Assembly (NCBI GenBank): GCA_950106755.1
Contig: OX467090.1
Coordinates: 3,038,001-3,102,000 of the forward strand
Direction of reading: 5' to 3'
Origin: Climacium dendroides
Taxonomy: Eukaryota; Streptophyta; Bryopsida; Hypnales; Climaciaceae
DNA length: 64,000 nt
Positions 48,050-59,545 of this stretch are shown here, piece by piece. A program made the translations under genes and the position numbers. Below the pieces are notes generated by a model. It saw only the letters and a program-made list of their open reading frames with translations. It made no database searches and had not been told where the DNA came from. The stretch's first letter is position 1, and every line of letters starts with the position of its first letter.

Positions 48050-48317
48050 TTAACCCTTGAATGCCCCAGGAACAAGATCTTGTTTCTCCAAATTGCCTTC
48101 TACCCATTGTCAACAAACATTTGACTGATATAATCTCCTCATTCATTCAGTGAAAACACTTGCGATCAATCTCTGCATAATCCCCTAACTTTCAACTACC
48201 GTTCTATACGGTTAGATCCCGTAGATGGCAAAGGCACAATAATGGCGTTAGTTCGATTGCAAGCAGGTCGTTGGACCCTGCTTTCTCGTGTTCATGAGTT
48301 GGGCGCTCGGGGGTTAA
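48050..48317. mobile_element. TTAA-flanked MITE (piggyBac-like ends), copy 2
   Basis: TTAA at 48050-48053 precedes CCCTTGAATGCCCCAGG. On the far side GGGCGCTCGGGGG precedes TTAA at 48314-48317. The end motif resembles those at 18884 and 40007. The 260-bp inside is not clearly related to copy 1, so this may be a sister family. Confidence 0.5.
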
Positions 48318-48641
48318 TTGGAGCTATAATTGAACAGAGGGATCACCAACCAAACTAAACGGCTCTGCACATTTAGAGAAGTGTTTTAGGAAAGCTAGCA
48401 ACTGGAGAAGCACTTCCTTGACCCTTGCGCTCGTTTCAAACAGATGAAATGATTGAAACTAAATTGGTTCTATAACTTACAAGCAAATTATGTGGAAGAA
48501 CTTTCCCAGGGCTCATTGGGAGGTTTCCAATGAAATTAATGAAGTTTCCTAACGATTCCTAGAATTGTGGCAACATGATCCAAATAATACACTCAATATC
48601 CTTATGTCCATATGATATAATTAGCTTTTGGTTGTAAGAAA

Positions 48642-50309
48642 CTAGGTTGAAAGTAGAGGAATAGAGCTCACCACATGCATAAAGAAGCTAAACTGTTCTA
48701 GTGTGATGTAGACAGGTTTAGTACGATCGTAATGCGCTCTGTGTAGCACCCTTCCAATTGCACCATGAACACCCCTTAATCCATAGCGTGATCCATAGGG
48801 ATCCACTACACCATCTTTGTGAATGCAACTTTGGCAACTGCTTCCTGTTCCACAAGAAAAGAAATTGAATGAAAATCAACCACATGGGAATACAAACAAA
48901 TAGAATCCTATTTCTACTTACAAAGACAAGCATCATAAAATTTACATATGAAAACTGATGTAATGAATAAAAACAAGTGAAAATTTGACATTATACTAGC
49001 CTCTTAGTTAGGGCTTTCTTTTACCTCCATATGTAGCACATAGATATTCCTTCCATGCTTTGGTTTTAGATCCGTCAACATCAACAACAGGTCTTGGATG
49101 GCCCAATAGATGGTAGAATCGTCAACATCAGCAGGAGGTCTTGGATGACCCAATAGATGGTAGAATTCAATTCATAGTTTACAACTCAGTTGTCATAAGC
49201 CCTCTCCGGTCTCATATGTTTCTTATGGCAAAATGTTGCAAGCTACCTTGCTTTCCTTCACCCAATGGCCTCCATTCTTTATCAAACTTCATGCGTATTG
49301 CTAAATCATCCTCATTCACATCAAAAGCTGAAAGGATGCATTCTTTTACCACCTCTTCTGAGGAGTACATGCTAGAAAAAAGATGTCTCCCATATAAAAG
49401 TTTGGTTGCCACATTTGTCATAATTTTCTAACTTATAAGATTGGTTCATATATTAGTTTTTTGAAAGAAAGAACTTTTAGATTTCAACTACTGGTCTTCA
49501 AGTGAAGCATAACTTCCTTTCACACTATTTATATGATTTGGTAATAATGATATGGCCAAAAGGAAACTCACTAGTTATTTATTATATCAATATTGAGCTA
49601 TGAAGAGTAACTAAGATCTAGTCAAACAATTAATGCATCGAATTGATCAGACAACTAATACATCAAAGCTTTTTAGTGACCCAACAAATTATAGGTACAA
49701 TGAGCTTGCAAGTTTAATAGAGTTACTAGAAATAACCTGAATTTTTAGTTCTAGATACAACATAAGAAGAAAGACATACCTTCACTTGCACAATCTAGCA
49801 CAACAATTTGCTTAGATTGAATACAAGTAAGTTTTTTGAGTTGCTCACTTCGCAACTTCTCAAATTTTATTTTGTTTATGTCATTGTATTGCCCATTGTC
49901 CTCACAGCATCATTGTTGGTTGGAGATACTAGTAGAAAACGCAGGGATTTCAACAGAATTCTGTTGTTTCGGTCCCGTTGTTTCGGTCACTGAACAACAA
50001 AATTCTGTTGAAATTAACAGAAATCTGTTAATTTCAACAGAATTTTGTTGTTCAGTGACCGAAACAACGGGACCGAAACAACAGAATTCTGTTGAAATCC
50101 CTGCGTTTTCTACTAGTGAGAGGGCCTTTGTAATCATAATATTTTTTTATTAAACTCTTAAATAAAATCAATTGAAAAGCTTAGTAATATAACTTAAGCA
50201 ATCTAATTACCACACTAATTTTACCTCAACTACACTTGGATGACTCAAATCTTGAGGCCCTTCAACTCCTTGTGTTGCTTGATTTGGTAGAGTTGCCATT
50301 ACACGAGAT
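48642..50309 (-). CDS. Unrecognised multi-exon gene, likely transposon-derived and damaged
   Basis: Exon-like segments on the minus strand, in transcript order, are 50309-50225 (contains the candidate start MATLPNQATQGVEG; donor GTAAAA), about 49427-49235 (KIMTNVATKLLYGRHLF through EWRPLGEGKQG; donor GTAGCT), a middle exon ending at 49025 (DGSKTKAWKEYLCATYGG) and 48844-48642 (SSCQSCIHKDGVVDPYGSRY, ending in a stop). The last two exons join in phase across GT-AG signals, which is good evidence of real coding DNA. The middle exon contains a 49-bp tandem duplication (49077-49176) that is not a multiple of three and puts a stop in frame, so the present gene is probably dead. I do not recognise the protein. 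Cys-x2-Cys in the last exon could bind metal. Its setting suggests an accessory gene of a DNA transposon. Confidence 0.4.
49077..49176 (-). repeat. 49-bp tandem duplication inside an exon
   Basis: Two units each contain GGTCTTGGATG.CCCAATAG. The length is not divisible by three, so it disrupts the minus-strand reading frame. Confidence 0.75.
49927..50118. mobile_element. 192-bp near-perfect palindromic CACTA-type MITE
   Basis: The two arms of about 94 bp are identical when inverted except at the outermost base (T on the left, C expected). Only about four bases separate them (centre near 50022). Ends read CACTAGTAGAAAACGCAGGG, and the flanking 3-bp duplication is AGA (49924-49926 and 50119-50121). 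The element lies between two exon-like segments of the minus-strand gene, so it may be transcribed as intron RNA and fold into one long hairpin. Open frames on both strands over it are by-products of the palindrome. Confidence 0.9.
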
Positions 50310-50376
50310 CTGCATCCAACAACTTCAAAGAAAAACCACATCAAAATTACTTATTATAAGTAAAAAAATGTAATAC

Positions 50377-50770
50377 CATGTGGTATTGGAACATGAGATA
50401 ATGGAACTTGAAGGGATGTATTTTGACTGAGGTGTACTTGTGAACAAGATACATTTTGGCTATGGATGCGCCTAGTCTTTCGAGCTTCTAGACTCTTGAA
50501 GGTTGCCCTAACAAACCAGATGTTGCAATCTGCAATATAAGTATAACATTACAAGTTAGAATTTTGCATTTCAAGTGGCGTTCATCAAAATCTTAGAATC
50601 CAATCTTTAGATGCTAAATAATTTAAAGAGATATTTTGAATATATATACTAGGTGATTCTGGGATGCATATAAGATCTTGTGGAGTGCAAAGTAGTGTGG
50701 TTTGACTAGGGTTATGAGTATTCCTCCGTCCCTATATATTCTTGAAGGTGGCTCTAATAGGATGCATATT
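50377..50770 (-). pseudogene. Two related exon-like segments upstream of the 48.6-50.3 kb gene
   Basis: On the minus strand, 50529-50377 reads CNIWFVRATFKSLEARKTRR and continues open, with an acceptor TTGCAG and a possible donor. About 50770-50640 reads CNMHPIRATFKNI, a stop, then GRRNTHNPSQTT. The shared RATFK core and following Arg and Gln/Ser-rich text show the second is a duplicated, decayed version of the first. Phase does not join neatly to the next exon, so I leave them out of the gene model. Confidence 0.35.
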
Positions 50771-51489
50771 GCATCACATGTACTTGCATATTAAACCAAA
50801 TGTTTACATTTGAATATTTACATGCATTTCAAACGTTTACATTTATGGCCAATGTTACAAAAGAATCCTAATTGAAATTGTCACCATGCAAATTGCTAAC
50901 AAGTGAGGTAGTATGTAGTTATATGCATCATTCTTATGCTAAGTTGTGTCTAATCAACACTGCCAACAAACTTATGTGAGAATTTACTTGAACATTATCA
51001 AAGAATCAGCTGGAAGAAGTGCATTTGGAATTAGATCACTGAAGTTATTATTCCGAACAGACTTGCAATTAATGAATTCAGGAAGATTTCAATTAGTCAT
51101 GCAAAATAAATGTCATCTAGAGCTTCTATTTAGAACAAATTGAGCATAAAAGGCCATGGATATAAGCTTAAGATCAAACACGGGCCTGTTAACTTAGTAA
51201 TTTCATTCACAAAAGGAAAATCATAACTCACAAGGTGCTCAAGAAACTACAAAGATTGTATAAAGAAGTGCAACCCGCCATTGGTTTACCCCTTCAGACT
51301 TCTTAGGATGACAAAAATTTAACCTAGAACATGTGACTAGACAAATGCCAATGATATGAGATTAGTGACCTTGAACAGAAATACCATTAAAGCCAACTAA
51401 TATGTCACTCCATATTAATTGAAACGGAACATTACAACCTTGCCATAGCCTCGCACTTTCAATGTTGACCATTAATGTCAATTTTGTGC
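50771..51489. other. Intergenic, nothing recognised
   Basis: I recognise no gene or repeat in this stretch. Confidence 0.4.
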
Positions 51490-51568
51490 TCATCCTGGCT
51501 TGTTCATCCTGGCTTGTTCATCCTGGCTTGTTCATCCTGGCTTGTTCATCCTGGCTTGCTCATCCCTT
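51490..51568 (+). repeat. 14-bp minisatellite, about 5.5 units
   Basis: The unit TCATCCTGGCTTGT is repeated nearly perfectly. It creates an artificial WLVHPGLFILACS-type frame. Confidence 0.9.
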
Positions 51569-52385
51569 GCAATATTGCATGTTTTATCATTTTCAGGTAA
51601 GTTTATGTCTTCACTACAGTTTGAATATTGCACTTGGTAATTTGATAAGGCTAGAAGAAGTCCATTTCTTTTACAAATGTATGAACTCATCATGGAAAAT
51701 GATACAGGTACTACAAAATCAAAGGTGGATTTTTTTTCTCATAAGTTAGAAGTCTTACAAGAATGTTGACTTGCATTATGGAACATTTAAAGAAAGAAAG
51801 CTTCGGGTACAAATGATAGCTCTATTGTATGTGATTTTGGTGTTTTTGTAATCATGCTAAAGTTTATGTTAAGGACTAAATAAAAAATTTTATGGTGAGA
51901 ATTTTCAATGGACTTTGACTTGTAGACCCACATAGTGTACTACTAAATTTACCCGCTACTCTATTCCTATATCTGAGACCATCCTGAAGGCTGTAAAGTA
52001 AGTTTTTTTTATTAATTAATAGAAAATAATATCCAATTATAGATAGCTAGGCTTAAATAAATTAAAGCTTAAGTTTTGCCATTCATTTGGCAAAGCATAA
52101 ATTGCCTACATAGCAAATACTGATAGATAGATCTCTCATCTCTTTGTCCTAATGTACCCCTTGTAAGTTAGAAAGCATCGTCAATTAATAATTAATATGA
52201 TTGTATAGACACTTCGATATTAGTAGTCTTATAGACAAATTTCATTATATTTATTGAAGCAACCATTATTTGACTTTTGCCTATATCACTTTCAAGCAAT
52301 ATTTTCTTATTATAAAAATATATTTTAAAAATTAGAGATTGCATAGTAAGTTAGTTGTCAAACGCATTTGTTCATTTTGTTGTAG
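51569..52385. other. Intergenic, AT-rich
   Basis: I see no gene. If the exon at 52386 belongs to a larger transposase gene, upstream exons should lie here, but none could be identified. Confidence 0.35.
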
Positions 52386-52613
52386 TGTGCTCTTTGGGGT
52401 TTCAATGGAGGAAACACTAAATTTGGAAATCTTCATTTAGCAATTCAAGTTGATGTTCTTCATCAAACAGATGTTGACATATTTAAGATGCTTATTGGAA
52501 TACTGAGATCTATGGCAAGTGATGGTGATTTTATACACTCCAAAGCCATGAAAGAACTTAATCAATCCCTTCTTGTCATCAAAAGGGAAGCACGTCATAC
52601 ACATTCCAGATAA
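52386..52613 (+). pseudogene. Last exon of a CACTA-like (Plavaka/KDZ-type) transposase
   Basis: An acceptor (TTTTGTTGTAG) is followed by an open frame of 75 codons that ends in TAA. It includes ALWGFNGGNTKFGNLHLAIQ, then VDVLHQTDVDIFKMLIGILR, then a helix-rich end. The pattern of Asp-x-Leu-His-Gln-x-Asp with a hydrophobic Phe-Lys-x-Leu stretch and a downstream Leu-rich region is typical of the middle of Plavaka-type transposases, which belong with the CACTA/EnSpm group. Such a source could mobilise the many CACTA-ended MITEs in the window. Only this exon is visible, so I treat it as a fragment. The family assignment is from memory of the motif, not from alignment. Confidence 0.4.
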
Positions 52614-52616
52614 TCA

Positions 52617-52755
52617 TTTCTAGACCTTATGATCATTTGCTTTCAATTTCAATGATATGACTTCTAGATCTTATGATCTTTTATTTTTAATCTCAATGAT
52701 ATGGCTTCTAGAACTTATGATCATTTGTTCTCAATCACAATGATATGACTTCTCA
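52617..52755 (+). repeat. ~44-bp tandem repeat, three units
   Basis: Units containing TTCTAGA.CTTATGATC and TCAATGATATG recur at about 52617, 52661 and 52704, directly after the transposase exon. Confidence 0.75.
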
Positions 52756-53381
52756 TGATATATTTCTTTTTTTGTAATAATGATGCCAAGGTTCCGAGAA
52801 CTAATAAGGGGGGATACTTTGAATCCAATGTAAACTTCGTTGGTTTTGAACATTGAGCAATCATGTAGGTTCTTTCAATTTCACTTTTGAAGGACAAATT
52901 TTTATATTGATTTCTTTAGATTATTGTAACAATGATTTTTCATTCTCACTATGCCAATTTAGTATTTAATTCTAAATAGCTCATTCATCCTCACTGTCAA
53001 TCTAATTCATCTGCCTAAGAGGGATAATTTATTAATTACCTTAATTTTGTTCCCTACAAAGACCCCTCATACCAAAAGCAACTAATTTAAACATTCCAAG
53101 TAGTGGTGATACTACCTTATAAAAGAGAAAATGCAAATATTCAACCAGATTTCAAATGCAACTTTTTTTGAAAACATCTAGAACTTCCATCCAGGCTATA
53201 TCAATGTGCAGTGATGATAGATGAGTGAGAATAGGTATATCATGAAATATGAATGGAATCAAAAACCAAACGGATGCTTATCCAAGTTTCATTTTGGAAT
53301 TCTCTTGTTAACTTATTAATTGATGTTAGTGTAGGGACAACTAGCTATGTTTGCAAATTTGCCGCAATATTTAGCTCCATT
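52756..53381. other. Intergenic, nothing recognised
   Basis: AT-rich sequence with no gene. Confidence 0.4.
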
Positions 53382-53689
53382 CACTAGAAGAAATTGGGGG
53401 GTTTGTGACTGCAATTAACAACTAATTTTAGAGTTGCAAAGGACATTTGCGACTAGGTGATAATTTGGAGCCTGTAGTCGCAGTGGACAAGTTGCACGAG
53501 TTGCAGGAGAGTTGTAAGTGCACGTCATATCAGATGATTTTCTGTAAAACTTCATCCTGCATATCTTCTAACAGGATATGCATTGCCGCGTGAAACTAAT
53601 GAATTCAATGATCACTACTCAACTACTTATTTTCAATTAATGTACTTGGCTTAAATTTGAACTTTGCGATTCTTTTTAACTCTAATGTG

Positions 53690-54360
53690 TGGTGATGGTA
53701 TGCAACCTATGTGTGACTAGTATGCCACTAATTTGCCACCTATATATAACTTATTTATAACGTATATGCAACTAGTGTGCGACTCATTTTGCAATCTACA
53801 TCCAACTAATATGCAACTCATTTTACAACTTAAATGCAACTAATATCCAACTATTTTTACAACTAACATCCAACTCTTTTTACAACTTGCATGCAACTAA
53901 TATCCAACTCATTGGGCAATCTATATGCATCCAATATACAACTAGTGTGCAACTCAATTTGCACCCTACATGCAACTTACATGCAACTTACAACTTACAT
54001 GCAACCTCTTTTACAACCTATATAAAACTAGTATGCAACTCCTTCTAAACCTACCTGCAATTACTATGCAACTCATTTTGCAACTCTTTTGCAACTCATT
54101 TTACAACTCTTTTGCAACCTATATGCAACTACATCTCAACATTTATATATTATTATTATTTTGCAACACAAGTGCAACTCATATGCAACTACTGTACAAC
54201 TAACTCTCAATTTTTTATATATTCCACATGCAACTAGTATGCAACTACTTTTACCATTGATTTAGTACATAACTACTATGCAACTACTATATAACCTATA
54301 TGCAACTAATTTCCACCATTTGCAACCTATATGCAATTAAAGGAGCAACTAGTTAACTAC
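53690..54360 (+). repeat. Left GCAACT subterminal array
   Basis: Degenerate short units of the form TATGCAACTA, spaced about 10-25 bp apart, fill this stretch. Variants include TACATGCAACTTACA and TTTTGCAACTC. The number and spacing are irregular, unlike a satellite. Confidence 0.85.
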
Positions 54361-54644
54361 ATGATTAGTTTGTAACTTAACTACTACAAGCCAACAGAGA
54401 CAAAGACAATCATTTTTTACACAAAGAAATAGAAAACACAATAGAGATAGAGACAATCATTGTTCACACAAAATAATACAAAATCCATATATTAGATAAG
54501 TATGTACATTGCTAGTCCAAAAAACATAGTTACTAATTCACTTGTCATTATGTGCAAGAACAACTATGAATTGCTCATCTCATATGGTATTAGCTCCTAC
54601 AACGTCCTTCAACTTTAATTGGTCTTTTGCTGAATTACGACACA

Positions 54645-55990
54645 TCAAGTCCACAAATCACCTAGCGCATATGCAATATTGTGTTTATACCACCCTTGTT
54701 GTATAGACTTCATATGATGAAAAGCTTTTCTTCCAATACCAGTGACATATCTAGCTGCCACAACTTGTCCAGGTGCCGCTGGATTTAAAAGGGAAACGTG
54801 TTGGCCAATTGAAAACTGTAATTGTTCATAATACAAAACAAAACATTAATGAGCAAACATAAATATATATAAATAAATATGTATACATCAAAAATTTAGT
54901 TAATTTTAATATATAATATATAAACGATGAAATGTAGGGACTACCTTTAGAAATGTCACCTTTGGCCTTTGTTTAGGCTGAGGTTTGGGTTTAGGTTGAA
55001 CCTTGGTTTGAACCCTCTTCCTCCTCAAGATCTCCTTCCTAACAAAAGGTTTCTGCAACATTTAACTACAATCATTATAAGTAATTTATCAATATCAAAA
55101 GTTACCAAAAAAAATTTAGCTTTAAATTGTTTACTTAGGTAGTTGTCCTCATATCTTGCTCCTTTTTTCTTAATTGCATTCTTGTATTGGGATTCTTTGA
55201 ATTCTTCGATGGTTTAGAAGTAGAGCCATCTAATATTCATACATCACTATTGGCTCTATCTTCGCCCTCACTTTCATCCTCATCTGGTTTTTTGTCCTAA
55301 GGACCCTTCTCCACACTCCCATTTTTGTCCTAAGGACCCTTCTCCACACTCCCATTTTTGTCCTAAGGACCCTTCTCCACACTCTCATTTTTATCCTAAG
55401 GATCCTTCTCCACACTCCCATTTTTGTCCTAAGGACCCTTCTCCACACTCCCATTACCAAGGTAGGATTGTTGACCTTCTAACATCAAGGTAGAATTTAC
55501 AACAATTTCAGGTGGTTCAATATGGTTCCACATCAAAGCCCACAATGTTGTTATCTAATATAAGGTCGCTTGGTATAAAATTTGATGGTATAGTGTTGCT
55601 TTTTGATACAAAATCCGATGGATTTGATGTAGGATCCGATGGATCAATAACCCCCTTCTCAATAGACACTAGCTCATTTTCAATGGCCCTTGGTTCATTC
55701 TTAGTAGACATTGGCTCATGAATTTGGTCACTATTGTTCCCTTGTAAAAACTTCATCAACATCTCCTACATTGCTTCAACAGCTTTCGAATTCCGCTCTG
55801 TAGTTGTAAGTATTTCGACTTTGAACTTGTCTAATTCATTTTGTTTACTTTCCAATGCAATCATTTTGGCTTGAAATCCTGAAGACACAACTTTTTGACC
55901 ACAAACAAACAATGGTTGTAATGGTTTATGTAATATACATAAAATTGTGACTACTACTAATCCTACAACTATTTTGTAACAATTAGACAA
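54645..55990 (-). pseudogene. CACTA-type accessory protein gene (TNP1-like), decayed
   Basis: In minus-strand order, 55990-55517 is one frame broken by a single TAG at 55765-55763 (coiled-coil-like QNELDKFKVEILTTTERNSK before it, acidic Ser/Asp/Pro text after). A 33-bp minisatellite follows, then exon 55052-54945 (basic, Pro/Gln/Lys-rich: KPFVRKEILRRKRV, then PKPKPQPKQRPK) joined in phase to 54815-54645 (FSIGQHVSLLNPAAPGQVVA and on to a stop). The last exon resembles the TNP1/EnSpm-type domain of plant CACTA accessory proteins (V-L-x-P-x-x-P-x-x-VVA, then a Gly-rich turn and GWYK). Such proteins bind the subterminal repeats. The in-frame stop and a frameshift near 55517 make it a pseudogene. 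Confidence 0.5.
55287..55455 (-). repeat. 33-bp minisatellite, five units, in-frame
   Basis: Units of CCTAAGGACCCTTCTCCACA plus 13 further bases. The period is a multiple of three, so two minus-strand frames stay open (MGVWRRVLRTK, or WECGEGSLGQK). It sits inside the accessory-type gene. Confidence 0.9.
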
Positions 55991-56290
55991 CTATTAACGA
56001 TCCTTGCAACTACTATGCAACAAGTATACAATTACTTTTAATCTTTACAACTAGTTTGCAACTACTAGTAATCCTTGCAAATAATATACAACTACTACTA
56101 ACCCTTTTAATTACTATGCAACTAATGTATAACTACTACTAATCCTTTCAACTACTATGCAACTAATATTCAACTACTATTAATTTTTGCAACTAAAAGG
56201 CAATAATAACCTTGTAGATAATATACAACAACTACTAATCCTTTCAACTACTATGCAACTAATGTACAACAACTACTAATCCTATGTCAT
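55980..56290 (+). repeat. Inner GCAACT-type array
   Basis: Units such as CTATGCAACTAATGTACAAC and CAACTACTAATCCTT are repeated in the same orientation as the left array, just upstream of the minus-strand gene start. They may cover its promoter. Confidence 0.8.
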
Positions 56291-58479
56291 CAACCTAATC
56301 GCCTTCAAATCTGACATTATAACCAGAAACGATGAGAATAGCTAAAAACAACCTTTAGGAACTCATGTGCAACTTCACAACATGATCGATTAAGCAAATT
56401 TATATGCTTTAAAAGGAAAGAGTGTTGGATCTTCTCAAATTGCTTTAAATATCTATAATATCTCGATCTAGAGTGCAAATGATCGGAATCTTTTGTGAAT
56501 TGTGAACTACATCCATTAGAACTTCCTTAATTAAGAACTAAATCTCTTTTATCATTATAATTGACACAAAACAAGAAGACACTCCCTCTTTGAATTAATG
56601 ACTTAGTTAAGATGTCATTCTCTACAAGCAAATCAAAAGACCTGCCAAAATGAAAAATTGAAGCCCAAACAAGAAGAAAAGTAAACACTAGAGAGTCGGA
56701 ATCCAAATCAACACTCTATGTCAGTATGCAAAACCATGGGAAGAGGAGTCCAATAAATCCAGCCTACTTTTGATTTCCACATCTGGAATCGAAGTTTGCT
56801 GATCCCCAAAACCCTCAAACCTAGCTAACCTAGTGTATATGAAATCTTTCTTCTCTTATAAATCATGAACGTACTACACTTAATCGATTGCAACGTCAAT
56901 TTCTCAACCAAATTTTAGATCCTCAGCATCACACACAATTGCAAAGTTTCTTGCTCCTCCTTTAAATGAATGAATAACCTTACTAGTTAGTGAAGCCATC
57001 TTCTTCTTACATAATTTAATAAATTTACATAACAAAATGAATCTAACTAGAAGGGAAGTGAAATATATGTTGCAGCTCAAGCCAAAAGAAAAATGGATAC
57101 AAACAAAGCTACCACAACGGCTTTAGTAGTTGTTGCCACTGTCTTTTGTTGCCAATATCAACACAATCTAGGCACTGTCCATCAACTCCACCTCAACCGA
57201 AACAAACTTGACTTTCTACCACGTAAATAAGAAGAAACAAACCAGAAAGTGATGTATATCACGCCCAACAAAAGTGTAGACTGAACACCAAAAATGCCAC
57301 AATGAGTGTTCCTTTGAATCCGTGTGCACACGATTACTCAACCAACTACCTCCAAATTCAGCTTCAACCAAACAAGCTAGAGAACGCCCTCTTGCACCAA
57401 AAACAACAAAACAAATACATGACCTCTAAGTTCAACTTCAATCAAAAGAGCTAAAGAACACTTTCCTACACCAAAAACAACAAGACTAATACATGGCTTT
57501 AAGTTCAGCTTCAATTGAAAAAACTAGAAAACGCCCTTCTGAAACAATAAGATAAACACTGATTGAAAATAAAGTTCAAAATCAAGAACATAGGGCAACA
57601 GAAAAGCATCATCAAGAGACAGCAAACTCTCCTGGAAACTCTAGGGTTTTAGAAAGAAGCACCTCAAAAATATAAAACTTGCACTTTTTTTACCTCGCAG
57701 CATAATCCTGCAACCACAGTTTTGGCACTAAAGTACCACTAAACTCGCGTTCACTCCAAAAAGAACCAATACTAATGTAATATTAAACTAATATTCCCTC
57801 AAGAGCGAACTAACACTAAACTAATATTAGCTCACTAGTATGGATCACAACAAAGATGATAGACAAGAACAGCAAAGCAACGGCGGCAAGAACACAGAAA
57901 AGCGGTGGAAAAGGAGATGAAGAAGATAAACATTAGGTTGCTTTAGTCCACATATTTCACCTCATCATCTTTACACATGTCATCTCATCGTAGGATGAAT
58001 GACAAAGTAAACAACTTTCATCGACACATGACACTACTGGAGTCCACAGGTGGATGAGATGTCGCCACATGTGTACCCTAAAAGTTCAATGGAGTTAATT
58101 GAAATTAAAAAGTTTCTAAGAAAATGTTCATTCTAAGAAAATTGAGGATGACACAATTGTTGTGTACAACTTCAAAATGCTCAAGTACTACCTCCACCTT
58201 TGCCATTATGCGTCTAGATTGGACAGGTTTGGAGGTGGGGTTTACAGATAAACGTGCCGACTGGTGGCTTCTGGTTTAGCTACCCCAGAGGATGTACCTC
58301 TGCTATCTACTATTCCATATTTAATTGGAACCATAGAATTATCTATAGAAGAGAGTATCTTAGCAGCTGCAAGATATTGAAAACATTTATAAACTGTAGA
58401 TGTTTTGCATATGAATTGTAATCATTTGGTATTCAAATTTTAGTTCGTTTTTTTGGCAATGAAGTCATCTTCTAGTTGC
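56291..58479. other. Interior of the candidate CACTA element
   Basis: I build no complete gene here. At 57357-57545 a ~73-bp unit (TTCA.CTTCAA, AGCTA.AGAACGC, ACCAAAAACAACA) is repeated about 2.5 times. At about 58128-58250 a + strand frame reads EDDTIVVYNFKMLKYYLHLC and continues as ASRLDRFGGGVYR, and looks like an exon remnant. Telo-box-like and promoter words are absent. Confidence 0.4.
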
Positions 58480-59265
58480 ATCCTCATTGTTGTTTACTTG
58501 AAGTGTAATTATTTTTATAGTTGCAATGTACTTATTTTTTAGTTGTATCGTAGTTGTTTTTTAGTTGCACTGTAGTTAGTTTGTAGTTGTATTGTAGTTG
58601 TTTCTTAGTTGCATTGTAGTTGGTTTGTAGTTACATAGTAGTTGTCTTCTAGTTGCATTGCAGTTGATTTGTAATTGTACTATAGTAATTTTGAAGTCGC
58701 ATTGCAGTTGTCTTTTAGTTGCAATGTAGTTGTTTTCTAGTTGTATTATAGATGTTTTTTAGTTGCATTGTAATTGTTTTCAAGTTATACTGTAGTTGAA
58801 TTGTCGTTGCATTGTAGTTGTTTTGTAATAGTAGTATTGTGAAATTTCATTTAAACTTATAATTCTTTAGGATCTTTAAAATCTAAACTTGTCCTACATA
58901 TATGAAATCTACAACAACCCAATTTTTTTAGAAATCTATACCAATCTTAGATTCATAACATCTACAAGAGTCATAAATGCCTAATATCTATTTTATTTTG
59001 TAAATGTTTGTGACAATGCGAGATCTGAATCGTAATAGTTGCATTGTAATTGTACTACAGTTGTTTACACTGTAGCTAATTGTAGTTGTTTTGTAGTCGC
59101 ACTATAATTAGTTTGCAGTCGCATTGTAGTTGCTGTGTAATTGCACTGTAGTTGTTTTGTAGTCGTACTATAATTAGTTTGCAGTCGCACTGTAGTTGCT
59201 GTGTAAATGCACTGTAGTTGCATTGTAGTTGTTTTATAGTTGTACTATAGTTGTATTGTAGTTGA
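58480..59265 (-). repeat. Right GCAACT subterminal array (inverted)
   Basis: Units TAGTTGCATTGTAGTTG, the reverse complement of the left array motif, recur through 58480-58840 and 59030-59265, with an interruption of unrelated sequence at about 58850-59030. Confidence 0.85.
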
Positions 59266-59545
59266 ACTTTGATCATTTTTCAAACTATATCTGACTATAG
59301 TTTTATACGTTGAAGTTCAAAACCATACATCAACAACGTTGTTGAACTTCGGATGTAGAGTGCTTCACATCTACACTTCTATTACTCTCTCGTAAAGCTT
59401 TCTAGTTGAACTGCAGTCATTTTCAAACTACATCTGACTACAGTTTGATACATTGAAGTCCAGGACCGTACATCGATGACATTGATGTACATTGGATGTA
59501 AAATGCTTCACATCTACTCTTCTGTTACTCTTTTGTAAAGTTACA
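59265..59545 (+). repeat. ~140-bp tandem duplication
   Basis: Two units share TTTTCAAACTA.ATCTGACTA, the CATTGAAGT type, ATGCTTCACATCTAC and ACTCT..TAAAG. It directly follows the right array. Confidence 0.75.

Noticed and set aside
49836..50153. Overlapping open frames on both strands (105 and 75 codons)
   Set aside because: Both are products of the palindromic MITE. The same words appear on each strand because the arms are inverted copies.
59076..59276. Minus-strand open frame of repeated LQCNYS and LQNNYS words
   Set aside because: It is a translation of the right GCAACT-type array, not a gene.
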